NCBI GenBank assembly: GCA_007116965.1
Contig: SKHJ01000047.1
Location: 1-16,168, forward strand
Direction of reading: 5' to 3'
Length of the DNA stretch: 16,168 bases
Origin: Candidatus Kaiserbacteria bacterium
GTDB lineage: Bacteria > Patescibacteriota > Minisyncoccia > Phycocordibacterales > UBA918
Both the position numbers and the translations under genes were made by a program. Under the pieces are notes generated by a model. That model was given only the letters and a program-made list of their open reading frames with translations, did not search any database and was not told the origin of the DNA. This document shows, piece after piece, positions 7,235 through 14,458 of this stretch. Position 1 is the first letter of the stretch. Each line of letters opens with the position of its first letter.

Positions 7235-8048
7235 CTTTAGTAATCGTCGTGCCACAGCGCGGACAGGGTGTGCCCTGCTTGCCGAAAACGTGTAAGTAGT
7301 CGGTGTAGTTGCCGTGTTGCCCGCCAGTGTCCAGAAAATTTTTAAACGTAGTGCCGCCAGCTGCAATTGCCTGGGTAAGTATGGTGCGGGCGTGCTCACA
7401 GATCTCGGTGGCTTGGGCTTTACTCAGACGGTTTGCTCGTCGGCTCGGTCGCACTTTTGCTGCCCATAAGGTTTCGTCGACGTAAATATTGCCCAGGCCA
7501 GCGATGAGTGATTGGTCTAGCAACACAGCTTTGATAGGGGAAGTGCGTTTACGCAATCGTGCGACAACAGTGTCGCTCGTAAAGTCAGGCGCAATCGGTT
7601 CAGGACCAAATTGACTACGTGCTTGTTCCATAGCGGTCGCATTGGCAACCCGTACATAGCCAAACAGGCGCATATCATTAAAGTGGAGTTGCGTATGGTC
7701 AGAAAAGTGAATGGTCAGACGGGTATGTCGGTTGGGGAGGTGGTTGAGTTCAGTGCTTTGGTACGTGTGACCACCGCCAGTAATAACGGAGTCGTCTACG
7801 AAAAAGAATTGCCCAGTCATTTTAAGGTGGGCGAGTAGATATAGATCTGGTGCGTTGAGAAAGGAAAATATCAACAATTTACCCACTCGGTCTATGGCGG
7901 AGATGGTATGTTCGTATAGGTCAGCCTCAATGGTCTCAGAGTGGCCAACGGTTTTGCTATGGAAGACCTCGACCGTGGCTACTTTTTTCCCCGGTAAGTA
8001 CTGTTGTAGCTGGCGCCGAACGGTTTCGACCTCAGGGAGTTCTGGCAT
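7185..8048 (-). CDS. mutM: Formamidopyrimidine-DNA glycosylase (Fpg/MutM)
   Basis: This 287-residue bifunctional DNA glycosylase/AP lyase removes 8-oxoguanine and formamidopyrimidines. The start is fixed by biochemistry: the mature enzyme needs Pro as residue 1, and MPELPEVETVRRQL begins at 8048, whereas the in-frame ATG at 8075 would bury it. The catalytic Pro2 and Glu3 are present, as is the beta-hairpin lysine in RVGKLLIF, HLKMTGQF, the helix-two-turn-helix AGLGNIYVDETLW, and a C-terminal zinc finger with CPRCG and CPGCQR. Length is normal. The 3' end overlaps the convergent DUF2061 gene by 50 bases, and the overlapped part encodes the functional zinc finger. No SD precedes the start, but TACTAT lies 8 bases upstream. 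Confidence 0.97.
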   Translation of the reverse strand: MPELPEVETVRRQLQQYLPGKKVATVEVFHSKTVGHSETIEADLYEHTISAIDRVGKLLIFSFLNAPDLYLLAHLKMTGQFFFVDDSVITGGGHTYQSTELNHLPNRHTRLTIHFSDHTQLHFNDMRLFGYVRVANATAMEQARSQFGPEPIAPDFTSDTVVARLRKRTSPIKAVLLDQSLIAGLGNIYVDETLWAAKVRPSRRANRLSKAQATEICEHARTILTQAIAAGGTTFKNFLDTGGQHGNYTDYLHVFGKQGTPCPRCGTTITKVKLAGRGTHFCPGCQR

Positions 8049-8056
8049 AGACCGGT

Positions 8057-8062
8057 ATAGTA
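8057..8062 (-). promoter_or_regulatory. Extended -10 element TGC-TACTAT for mutM, leaderless
   Basis: On the minus strand TGC precedes TACTAT, an extended -10 form, and 8 bases then lead to the biochemically certain mutM start codon. The mRNA would begin at or next to the ATG. Confidence 0.5.
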
Positions 8063-8145
8063 GCAGAAAAACCAACCACTCACTAGCGTGACGTTTGCGC
8101 GAGATGTATCGTTGATACCTGACTGTTTTATACCTGGTGGTGCGC

Positions 8146-8151
8146 TACACT
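8146..8151 (+). promoter_or_regulatory. -10 element TACACT, leaderless
   Basis: CGC-TACACT is followed by 8 bases and the ATG at 8160, with no SD between. The upstream text CTGACTGTTTTATAC near 8119-8133 resembles CTGACTGTTATAC upstream of the P-type ATPase (2581-2593). Confidence 0.45.
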
Positions 8152-8159
8152 AAGCACGT

Positions 8160-8846
8160 ATGTCTAGACTGAAGTTACTCAGTGCACCTACTACCACCTT
8201 CAACCTCTTTTGCTTTGGTGTGTGGGTCTTGGTTGGGTATATGTGGTGGTCAGGTTGGTTTGCTACCGAGCAACCATTGGTTGTGGCACCAATTCTGCTT
8301 GCGCTGGTTAGCTCATTGTATCTGTTATTACGCGGCGGCGACCGACTCACTGCCATGGCCGGTAAAGCTTTGATTGTGATGGGTGTGATGTATTTGGTGA
8401 CCTATTTTCTTAATGAATGGACACTTCTACTCTCAGCTACGAAGCTGTGGTCAGTTGGTGTGATTGTCTATGGCTTGTACTTAGAACGTATCAGTCCACA
8501 CCAGCAATTCTATGATTGGATGTTCTTGGCCATCGCTAGCAAGGTGCAGTTTGTACTTGTGTCCGCTACTATCGCCCAACTGACCAACGAGCCAGCGTGG
8601 TTGGTACCTGCCTGGTGGCTACTGGTAGTTTTAGTCATACTCAGCATACCCCTCGCTGCTAAGCGTGAGCAACGTTGGTTTCGCTTTCTGGTTGTCGTTA
8701 CTACAGGGTACAGCATCATCTTGCTCGTAGTTACCAGCTGGCAACACAGTGTGACTGGACCATCTCTTCTCTTACTATTACTCACGGCTCTGTGGCCGAA
8801 TATCACTGACCGCTGGGTCGGCCGCCGGGTGTTTAAAAAAATTTAG
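8160..8846 (+). CDS. Unrecognised polytopic membrane protein
   Basis: This encodes 228 residues that I cannot assign to a family. About seven or eight hydrophobic segments are visible near residues 12-34, 40-58, 66-84, 90-107, 116-137, 148-165, 173-193 and 200-212. Short loops between them carry a few charges, and the C-terminus is basic (RWVGRRVFKKI), consistent with a cytoplasmic end. Tryptophan is frequent. No catalytic motif, metal-binding pattern or transporter signature stands out. Its stop codon overlaps the stop of the convergent 800-residue gene. It sits alone between mutM (divergent) and that gene, so context says little. ATG 8160 is chosen because of the upstream -10 box and because the frame has no better start. 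Confidence 0.75.
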   Translation: MSRLKLLSAPTTTFNLFCFGVWVLVGYMWWSGWFATEQPLVVAPILLALVSSLYLLLRGGDRLTAMAGKALIVMGVMYLVTYFLNEWTLLLSATKLWSVGVIVYGLYLERISPHQQFYDWMFLAIASKVQFVLVSATIAQLTNEPAWLVPAWWLLVVLVILSIPLAAKREQRWFRFLVVVTTGYSIILLVVTSWQHSVTGPSLLLLLLTALWPNITDRWVGRRVFKKI

Positions 8847-11245
8847 GTGAGCTTGTCTACATAGAACTCTAGTAGACGGTTCAATTTCTGGGCATTGATA
8901 ACAGTACCAGCAGGTACAACTACATGCTTTAGATTTAGCTTTTCTCCAATGCGTAACGTGACACCCTCAGTAAATATTTGTTCACGTATTTTCTGAGATG
9001 CCTCATCGTTTCCTAAAAGTGTTTCTAGAACCTTTTCCATTACTGGGTCTTGATCGGGGAGATATCTATTAAGTTTTTTGCTGATAGGTAAGGCGCTATC
9101 TAGACCACTGCCCGGTTTGGCGAGGATGATCTTGGTAAGCGATAACTCCTTTTCGGTGGTGATGGTCTCTGGCCAGGTTTCATTGCTAGTAGCTGCTTCT
9201 ACACGCGTTATAGCAGCTTCTGGTGAGTCCGAGGTGATTGTTCCTATATCTGGTTGCTCGACCGTCGAGCTGACGACATCAGTTGCCGTGGTTGATTCGC
9301 TAACACTTTGGTCGTCTCGGACGGCAATAGGGCCAATGGTCGTAGGAACAAAATTGGTGTCAGCAGGGTTTGAGATTGTCTTAGGTATGTCGTCAGCTTG
9401 CGTCGAGGGTGTAGACGCTAAATCTGGATTGGTGGGAGATGGCATTTTGGCCGCGACAGAGCTGTCAGACATAGTTGTGTCAGCCGTTGCTCTGGCAGTT
9501 TTGCCGGGAGTTTCCTGTAGTTGCTGTAAGAACGTTCGGTAATGGAATTCGGCCGTATTAGTCGGCAGCTTTTTATTGGCGAGGGCCTCGATACAGGTTT
9601 GGTAAATAGTTTGCAACTTTTGTTGTTGCTCGGGCCCTAATTGTTGGTAGGTGGTCTCTACTTCCTCTAGCATATGTTCACGGATCGGAGACATACCGTC
9701 AAGAAGTGATTCCTTCAAGTCACTGGTCTCGGCCAGCTCGTAGATTTTACTGTATTGTTCAACGGTTAGGCCGCTATAGGGTGATATTTGACCCAGTAGA
9801 TTTTGGAGCTCTCGTAAGGCAACCAGTTGCCCGTCGGTTAATTTTTTAAAGCGACGTCGTTCCCACCAGCTATTGGTAGTATTTAGGTCTTGGCTACGTT
9901 GTACATATAGTTCTACCTCATCACGGAGCTGTAAGGCCGCAGTGGCCGCAGTGGCAGGACTGTCTGCTTGGCCAGGGGCGGGAATCCGTAGTCCGAGGAT
10001 AAATTGGGCGGGTGGTAGTTCAGAGAAAACTGTCTCTGGCTTGGTAACTTGCTCAGCTTCGGTAGGTGCTACCTCTGGTCTGGCCGCTTGGTCAGCTTCG
10101 GTTGCCTTTATCTCTTCAATCATCTCCATCACCGCCACATCAACCTTCCTAAACAAAGCTTCGGCGCGTTGAAGTAAAACTTCGATCTTTTGTCGATTTA
10201 CTGCATTTGGTTCATATTTTTCTAGTCGTATGTGCAATTGATTGACCGTAGTGATAAGTTCATTGAATTCTATTTGAACATGTTGCGGCACATGACCAGC
10301 AAGGGTGTCTATCATTGTTTGTAAGCTGCTAGCAGCCTCTCGGTAGAGGGCAAATAACTTTTCATATTGATTAGGCTCACCTTCAAACTGGGGTGGGGAT
10401 TCTAACGATTGTGGCACCGGGACGACTTGATTACCTTCCTCAGCCACTGTTGCGGCAAGGGCTGTGTCTACTGCCACCTCAGCAGGAGCAAGATTAGGTT
10501 GTAGCGTTGTATTGAGATGATCGTACAGACGTGCTACCCGTTGTAGTTTTTCTGCCAATAAATCTCGACCCACGTTATTTTCTGTTAGTAGTTGACGTAT
10601 GTCAGCTACTAGTTCCTTGAGTGAAACTAAATCAGGATGGTTGCTTCGTACATCGTCGGTCTCCCAAGCCGATATCTGTGCTTCGATTGCCTGAAGTTGC
10701 TCGTGTACAATTTCAATTTCCGCTTGGAGAATTTCCGCTGGAGCTGACGTCTCAGTAGTAGAGGTAACCGCATCTGTCTCCGATACGTCAGTTCGTTCAA
10801 CTTTAGCTGGATCGTCAAAGGATACGTTGGGTAGTTCTTCTACCATAAACCCCGCTCGCTCTGCTTGTTCAAACAGATTACTATACTCTCCATTTGTTTT
10901 GTCTAATAGAGTTTGTATCTTCACTTCAATCGCCTGTATTTCGTGTTCATCAGCTCTGAGTTCCAGTTGACCTAAGAGTTCTGTAAGTTTATCGACGTGC
11001 GAATGAAAATGATCTAGTGCTTGTGGGTCAAGAATATCCTCATACTCACTGACAGCATCTTTTAAGTGCTGGATGTCCACCTCCATTTCTTCGAGGTGGT
11101 GGCGCAGTGTCATACGTCCCGATGCTTCGGTTAGAGAATATTCACTGCGTGATGACGACTCTGGTATCACTGCAGGCAATTGCTTATTACCCACACGCTC
11201 GTCTGTCCCAGCAGGGTCTTCTAGAAATGTTTCTCGCCGAGTCAC
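8843..11245 (-). CDS. Large acidic helical-repeat protein of unknown function
   Basis: This encodes 800 residues with no signal peptide or membrane segment, so it is likely cytoplasmic. Three diverged copies of an 80-residue helical unit occur near 48-130, 170-247 and 292-378. Each is a long helix, a His/Pro turn, then two amphipathic helices; compare VDKLTELLGQLE, LVADIRQLL and ITTVNQLHIRLE. Acidic, Thr/Ser/Pro-rich linkers (about 138-170, 250-290, 380-435) separate them. A different helical domain spans about 436-580 with the basic patch WWERRRFKKLT. A disordered Ser/Thr/Pro linker follows (580-690), then a compact C-terminal domain (about 700-800) with GVTLRIGEKLNLKHVVVPAGTVI. The layout suggests a scaffold or tether. 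The start is GTG at 11245, 9 bases after a TATACT box; the first in-frame ATG lies far inside. Confidence 0.8.
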   Translation of the reverse strand: MTRRETFLEDPAGTDERVGNKQLPAVIPESSSRSEYSLTEASGRMTLRHHLEEMEVDIQHLKDAVSEYEDILDPQALDHFHSHVDKLTELLGQLELRADEHEIQAIEVKIQTLLDKTNGEYSNLFEQAERAGFMVEELPNVSFDDPAKVERTDVSETDAVTSTTETSAPAEILQAEIEIVHEQLQAIEAQISAWETDDVRSNHPDLVSLKELVADIRQLLTENNVGRDLLAEKLQRVARLYDHLNTTLQPNLAPAEVAVDTALAATVAEEGNQVVPVPQSLESPPQFEGEPNQYEKLFALYREAASSLQTMIDTLAGHVPQHVQIEFNELITTVNQLHIRLEKYEPNAVNRQKIEVLLQRAEALFRKVDVAVMEMIEEIKATEADQAARPEVAPTEAEQVTKPETVFSELPPAQFILGLRIPAPGQADSPATAATAALQLRDEVELYVQRSQDLNTTNSWWERRRFKKLTDGQLVALRELQNLLGQISPYSGLTVEQYSKIYELAETSDLKESLLDGMSPIREHMLEEVETTYQQLGPEQQQKLQTIYQTCIEALANKKLPTNTAEFHYRTFLQQLQETPGKTARATADTTMSDSSVAAKMPSPTNPDLASTPSTQADDIPKTISNPADTNFVPTTIGPIAVRDDQSVSESTTATDVVSSTVEQPDIGTITSDSPEAAITRVEAATSNETWPETITTEKELSLTKIILAKPGSGLDSALPISKKLNRYLPDQDPVMEKVLETLLGNDEASQKIREQIFTEGVTLRIGEKLNLKHVVVPAGTVINAQKLNRLLEFYVDKLT

Positions 11246-11314
11246 GGTATGTCTAGTATAGCGTATTGTACTATTGCTTTCGAGAGGGGTGATGAGTACG
11301 GTATACTGGTAGTA
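11246..11314. promoter_or_regulatory. Divergent promoter region with two TATACT boxes
   Basis: This 69-base region separates the minus-strand 800-residue gene from the plus-strand thioredoxin-like gene. A TATACT lies on the minus strand at 11255-11260, 9 bases before the GTG, and another on the plus strand at 11302-11307, 7 bases before the ATG at 11315. Both are preceded by CG plus one base. Neither gene has an SD, so both transcripts are probably leaderless. Confidence 0.5.
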
Positions 11315-11851
11315 ATGGTAGTAAAAAGAATTATTACTGAGGGTATAAACTGGGCCGGTTGGTTTGGTGTGGCGACAGTCTTATTCCTGGTTGTAGCGGC
11401 CATTTGGTTCTTTTCACCGGCTGGTCCGACCGGTACACCACTCATTTGGAGTGAGCGAGAACGACCAGCGGTACCACTTGACCCTAGTTGGCAGGAAGTC
11501 TCACCGGCACCCGCGACTACGACGCCACCTACCAGCCCTGGTCAATATCTTGAGTATAGCTCGGCAGGGTTGGCCACAGTACCTGAAGGGAATCGTATCG
11601 TTCTATTCTTTTCATCTGACCGTTGTCAGTCTTGTCAGGTGGCTGAGCGTAACTTATTACAACAGGCAGATATGATACCGGTAGGTCTGTATATCTTCCG
11701 TATCGATTTCGACCGAGCACTCACCGAACGACGTCGTTATGCTATCTCTAGCCCGCATACCTTTATTGAGATCGATCCAGATGGACGTCTACTGCAACGT
11801 TGGAGCGCCAGCCGAGACTTGCAGTCGATACTGGCACGGGTTCAGCCGTAA
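11315..11851 (+). CDS. Membrane-anchored thioredoxin-like protein (CQSC)
   Basis: This encodes 178 residues. Residues about 13-34 form a single membrane anchor, followed by a Pro/Thr-rich linker (about 50-76) and a thioredoxin-fold domain outside the membrane. The active site is SSDRCQSCQVAE (C104, C107), the resolving cis-Pro is S146-P147 in AISSPHTFIEIDPDG, and the beta strand IVLFFSS precedes the active site as in thioredoxins. It probably acts as an extracytoplasmic thiol-disulfide oxidoreductase. ATG at 11315 is preferred to the in-frame ATG at 11249: a TATACT box lies between them, and starting at 11315 gives a short basic N-terminus before the anchor. It is followed 45 bases later by a DsbA-like gene, so both may serve one disulfide pathway. 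The partner substrates may include the copper oxidase encoded nearby. Confidence 0.82.
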   Translation: MVVKRIITEGINWAGWFGVATVLFLVVAAIWFFSPAGPTGTPLIWSERERPAVPLDPSWQEVSPAPATTTPPTSPGQYLEYSSAGLATVPEGNRIVLFFSSDRCQSCQVAERNLLQQADMIPVGLYIFRIDFDRALTERRRYAISSPHTFIEIDPDGRLLQRWSASRDLQSILARVQP

Positions 11852-11882
11852 GGATAATGGTGGTAAAATTTTTCGTACTTGG

Positions 11883-11888
11883 TAGAAT
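11883..11888 (+). promoter_or_regulatory. Extended -10 element TGG-TAGAAT, leaderless
   Basis: TGG precedes TAGAAT, and 8 bases separate the hexamer from the ATG at 11897. The gene could be transcribed from here as well as from the upstream thioredoxin-like gene. Confidence 0.4.
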
Positions 11889-11896
11889 GTCTGCGT

Positions 11897-12607
11897 ATGT
11901 CTCAATCCAACAACAACGTCTTGATCCCAATTTCTATTCTTTTTGCCGGTGCCATGATTGCGGTGGCGGTGATTTTCGTTGGCACCAATGGTAGTCAACT
12001 AGCCGGCCAGTCAGCCAATCAAGCGAGCGGCGCTGGTATACCATCTGGTGGCGCAGCTGGCGGTGATCGCCAGCTGTGGAATAATGTTGGTATCCATATT
12101 ACCTACGCGGAAGAGCTGGGCCTCGACGCTGATGCACTGGCTGAATGCTTCGAGTCCGGCCGTTATACCGAGCGGGTAATGGTATCTACACGAGAAGGGC
12201 AAGCCAATGGTGGTACCGGTACTCCATATTTCTTAATTAACGATATCCCGGTCTCCGGAGCTGTGCCCTTTAGTGATTTTGCACAAGTAATCAACGCCGC
12301 TTCGGCTGGCTCGACTGGAGAAGAGATCGAGACTTCCTTTGAGCTAGAAGATTGGCCGAGTTTGGGTGACCCGAATGCACCGGTCTTGATGGTCGAGTAT
12401 TCTGACTTTGCCTGTCCGTTCTGTAAGCGCTTCGCTGAGCAGACCAAACCAAGTATCATCTCAGAATTTATAGATGCCGGTCTCGTGTATTTCGTACGCA
12501 AGGACTTTATCGCTGTTGGCGGCCAGAAAGCAGCCGAAGCTGCTCACTGTGCGGGTGAACAAGGTGCCTACTGGGAGTATCACGATATCTTGGTGCAAAG
12601 ACAGTAA
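11897..12607 (+). CDS. Membrane-anchored DsbA-like oxidoreductase with circularly permuted fold
   Basis: This encodes 236 residues. An N-terminal anchor (about 9-28) is of the type seen on CPR DsbA-like proteins and is followed by a Gly/Ser-rich linker (about 43-57). The thioredoxin fold then appears in swapped order. First comes the part that normally lies second: LWNNVGIHITYAEELGLD, AECFESGRYTERV with C84, and the cis-Pro strand GGTGTPYFLIND (P110) with VSGAVPFSDFAQVI. After a linker (about 135-152) comes the part that normally lies first: WPSLGDPNAPVLMVEYSD, active site CPFC (C173, C176), and AEAAHCAGEQGAYWEYHDIL with C218. The protein ends at QRQ, where a normal DsbA would continue into the segment that here sits at the N-terminus. 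All core elements appear once. It should form or shuffle disulfides outside the membrane. The TTG at 11879 is less likely as start. Confidence 0.85.
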   Translation: MSQSNNNVLIPISILFAGAMIAVAVIFVGTNGSQLAGQSANQASGAGIPSGGAAGGDRQLWNNVGIHITYAEELGLDADALAECFESGRYTERVMVSTREGQANGGTGTPYFLINDIPVSGAVPFSDFAQVINAASAGSTGEEIETSFELEDWPSLGDPNAPVLMVEYSDFACPFCKRFAEQTKPSIISEFIDAGLVYFVRKDFIAVGGQKAAEAAHCAGEQGAYWEYHDILVQRQ

Positions 12608-12625
12608 ACACTCAATTTGCGTAGC

Positions 12626-12662
12626 ATGAAAACGACCACGCTCATCAGGTGGTCGTTTTCAT
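12626..12662. terminator. Bidirectional hairpin terminator between convergent genes
   Basis: A perfect 14-base inverted repeat, ATGAAAACGACCAC and GTGGTCGTTTTCAT, flanks a 9-base loop (12640-12648). The A-rich and T-rich arms give a T run on either strand, so it can end transcription of the DsbA-like gene (+) and of the copper oxidase operon (-). The last codons of the voltage-sensor gene (MKTTT and the stop) lie inside it. Confidence 0.8.
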
Positions 12663-13070
12663 TGACTGGTGCTGATTGCGACGAAGACGCTCTTGGGCAA
12701 ACCAAAAGTTCGTCGCAGCTCTGATCACGCGGAAGGCCCGGAAGAGACGGAGAATACGTAGGACACGAGTAGCTTCGCTGGTGATCGGGATTGATGAAGC
12801 GAGGTTGAGCCAGTTCTCGCGCCAATATTGACGCCGCGAGACACTTTTATTGAGTAATAGGCCTGCAAAGAAGTCGGTTAAAAAAATCCAAGCAATGACC
12901 AGGTCGAGTTGCTGGGTAACGGGTACAATGGCTGGATCAGCCCAAGGCAAAAACTCATAGGCCAGCATGAGCAGACTAAGGATAGCGAGGATTGCAATCG
13001 TGGCAGCATACAATACGCTCGACTGTAATAATTCGACCCAACACTCTAGTTTATGGATTACTGGTCGCAT
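12645..13070 (-). CDS. Voltage-sensor-domain-only membrane protein
   Basis: This encodes 141 residues with four membrane segments matching S1-S4 of voltage-gated channels: S1 about 18-40, S2 about 53-73, S3 about 83-97, S4 about 99-118. S4 carries six arginines at every third position (R102, R105, R108, R111, R114, R117). S2 has the aromatic/acidic pair F63 and D66 of the charge-transfer centre. The S3 acidic residue appears to be Asn (N89). There is no S5, pore loop or S6: the protein ends about 23 residues after S4 and the reading frame closes inside a terminator. It may be a stand-alone voltage sensor, a proton-conducting sensor like Hv1, or a channel that has lost its pore. It starts 2 bases after the copper oxidase stop, so the two are translated from one transcript. 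No SD is seen. Confidence 0.83.
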   Translation of the reverse strand: MRPVIHKLECWVELLQSSVLYAATIAILAILSLLMLAYEFLPWADPAIVPVTQQLDLVIAWIFLTDFFAGLLLNKSVSRRQYWRENWLNLASSIPITSEATRVLRILRLFRAFRVIRAATNFWFAQERLRRNQHQSMKTTT

Positions 13071-13072
13071 AA

Positions 13073-14449
13073 CTAATGGTGTGAACTGAAGGCGGGAGCA
13101 TCAAAACCTTCATACCGTACGTATCCGATCATACCGCCCGCTGCGTGTTGTAACTCGTGGCAATGGAACATCCAGAGACCAGGATTATTGGCAATAAATT
13201 CAATATCATACGTCTCGCCTGGTAGTATCGGCAAGGTGTTACGAATCAGCTGTGCCGGTTCGGGTACCGGATTGCCGTCGACGGCCACGACGGTGAATTG
13301 GTGGCCGTGTAAGTGCATCGGGTGAAAGGTGGAAGAGCCGGCGTTGATCAGACGCACGCGCACCCGATCGCCTTCTTGCACGACGATCTCAGGCACAGCA
13401 GGGTAGATAGCGCCGTGAATGGGGAAAATCCCGTAGCGAATACGCTCAGTTAAGACCCAGGTAATATCCTGATCTGGTGGCTCGACCGCGGGTTCAGGCG
13501 GCTCAACGATGAAGGCGCCAGCGAGCCCCATATCCATTTGTTCAGCCTCATCGCCGTGGTGTGAGCCGTGGGTGTGGTAAAAGCGGGTGCCGGCCGGATA
13601 GGCAGTGAATTCATACGTGTATGTCTCTCCTGGCTTGATTGGATCTTGTGTCACCCCCGGGACACCGTCAGCAGCCCACTCGATATCAATCCCGTGCCAA
13701 TGGACAGTCGTTGCCTCAGGCAGATTATTGGTGACCTCAAAGCGCACGCGGTCACCCTCAGTCACTCTAATGTCTGGCCCTGGTAGCTGCGTGTTGTAGC
13801 CAAAAGAGTGAACAGGATTACCGTCACCATAATCCCAGAGTATTTCATCGATCGAGAGCGCAAATACTTTGACACCTTCACTATTTTCTTCATAAGGGAG
13901 CTCATCGATGGCATCGGCTCGGCTACGGACCGGTAGGTCTCGTTCATCTAAGGTAGGCGTCACGCTATCGGTTCGCTCTTCTTGACCGGCACTCTCGGGC
14001 TCGGTAACAATGAGCTTACCACGTTGGCCGAAGTGACCCACACCACAGTAGATCGAGCAAAAGAAATCGTATTCGCCAGGTGGTACGGTCACATCAAAGC
14101 TGAAACGAGTGACCTGGTTGGGCGGCAGGCGTTGGTCGAGTCCTAACTCGGTGATAGCAAAACCATGTGCGTACGGGTCACCGTTATCAATTGTCATTTC
14201 TACTCGAGCGCCTGAGGGGATCTCCAGGCGATCTGGTTCCCAGGTCCATTGACCTGGTATGACCCGCATATTAACCTCGACCACGGTCTCGCTGAGAGGA
14301 ACACTAGCAGTCTTTGACCAATAGCTGTATAGCTGAAAACCTAAACCGATACACAGCGCACACAGGGCAATACTAACGATCTTGACGAATGGATCAGACC
14401 AGACGAGGGCCAGGCGAGCGAGTGTAAATGTTTTGAAATCGATTTGCAT
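13073..14449 (-). CDS. Membrane-anchored multicopper oxidase with N-terminal CuA-like cupredoxin domain
   Basis: This encodes 458 residues. One membrane helix (about 22-44) anchors the protein, with the rest outside. Domain 1 (about 55-150) resembles the CuA domain of cytochrome oxidase subunit II or nitrous oxide reductase: H95, then C131-x3-C135-x3-H139, but the usual Met ligand is Gln (Q142). After an acidic linker come two multicopper oxidase cupredoxin domains with all four His pairs: HWHG (250, 252), HTHG (292, 294), HPMHLHGH (376, 379, 381) and HCHELQHAAGGM (429, 431), with type 1 ligands H376, C430, H435 and M440. It should oxidise a substrate (Cu+, phenols, a membrane donor) and reduce O2 to water. 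The C-terminus is SSHH. It follows a membrane-protein gene by 9 bases and precedes the voltage-sensor gene by 2. The substrate is unknown. Confidence 0.92.
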   Translation of the reverse strand: MQIDFKTFTLARLALVWSDPFVKIVSIALCALCIGLGFQLYSYWSKTASVPLSETVVEVNMRVIPGQWTWEPDRLEIPSGARVEMTIDNGDPYAHGFAITELGLDQRLPPNQVTRFSFDVTVPPGEYDFFCSIYCGVGHFGQRGKLIVTEPESAGQEERTDSVTPTLDERDLPVRSRADAIDELPYEENSEGVKVFALSIDEILWDYGDGNPVHSFGYNTQLPGPDIRVTEGDRVRFEVTNNLPEATTVHWHGIDIEWAADGVPGVTQDPIKPGETYTYEFTAYPAGTRFYHTHGSHHGDEAEQMDMGLAGAFIVEPPEPAVEPPDQDITWVLTERIRYGIFPIHGAIYPAVPEIVVQEGDRVRVRLINAGSSTFHPMHLHGHQFTVVAVDGNPVPEPAQLIRNTLPILPGETYDIEFIANNPGLWMFHCHELQHAAGGMIGYVRYEGFDAPAFSSHH

Positions 14450-14458
14450 ACGCTGTGA

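Noticed and set aside
9078..9542. 154-codon open frame on the + strand inside the 800-residue gene
   Set aside because: It is antisense to a coherent helical-repeat protein, its translation is low-complexity Val/Ser/Ala-rich, and it has no promoter or SD.
11879..11896. TTG start adding six residues to the DsbA-like protein
   Set aside because: The added residues lie over the TAGAAT box and do not resemble the family; ATG 11897 gives the usual MSQSNNN-type N-terminus before the anchor.
11897..12607. Two separate broken DsbA genes fused by a frameshift
   Set aside because: One continuous frame covers both halves, each core element occurs once, and the ends match each other exactly at RQ. Misassembly remains to be excluded by reads.
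12645..13070. Frameshift hiding the pore domain of a channel
   Set aside because: The DNA beyond the stop holds only the terminator and the convergent DsbA-like gene, so there is no room for S5-P-S6 in any frame.
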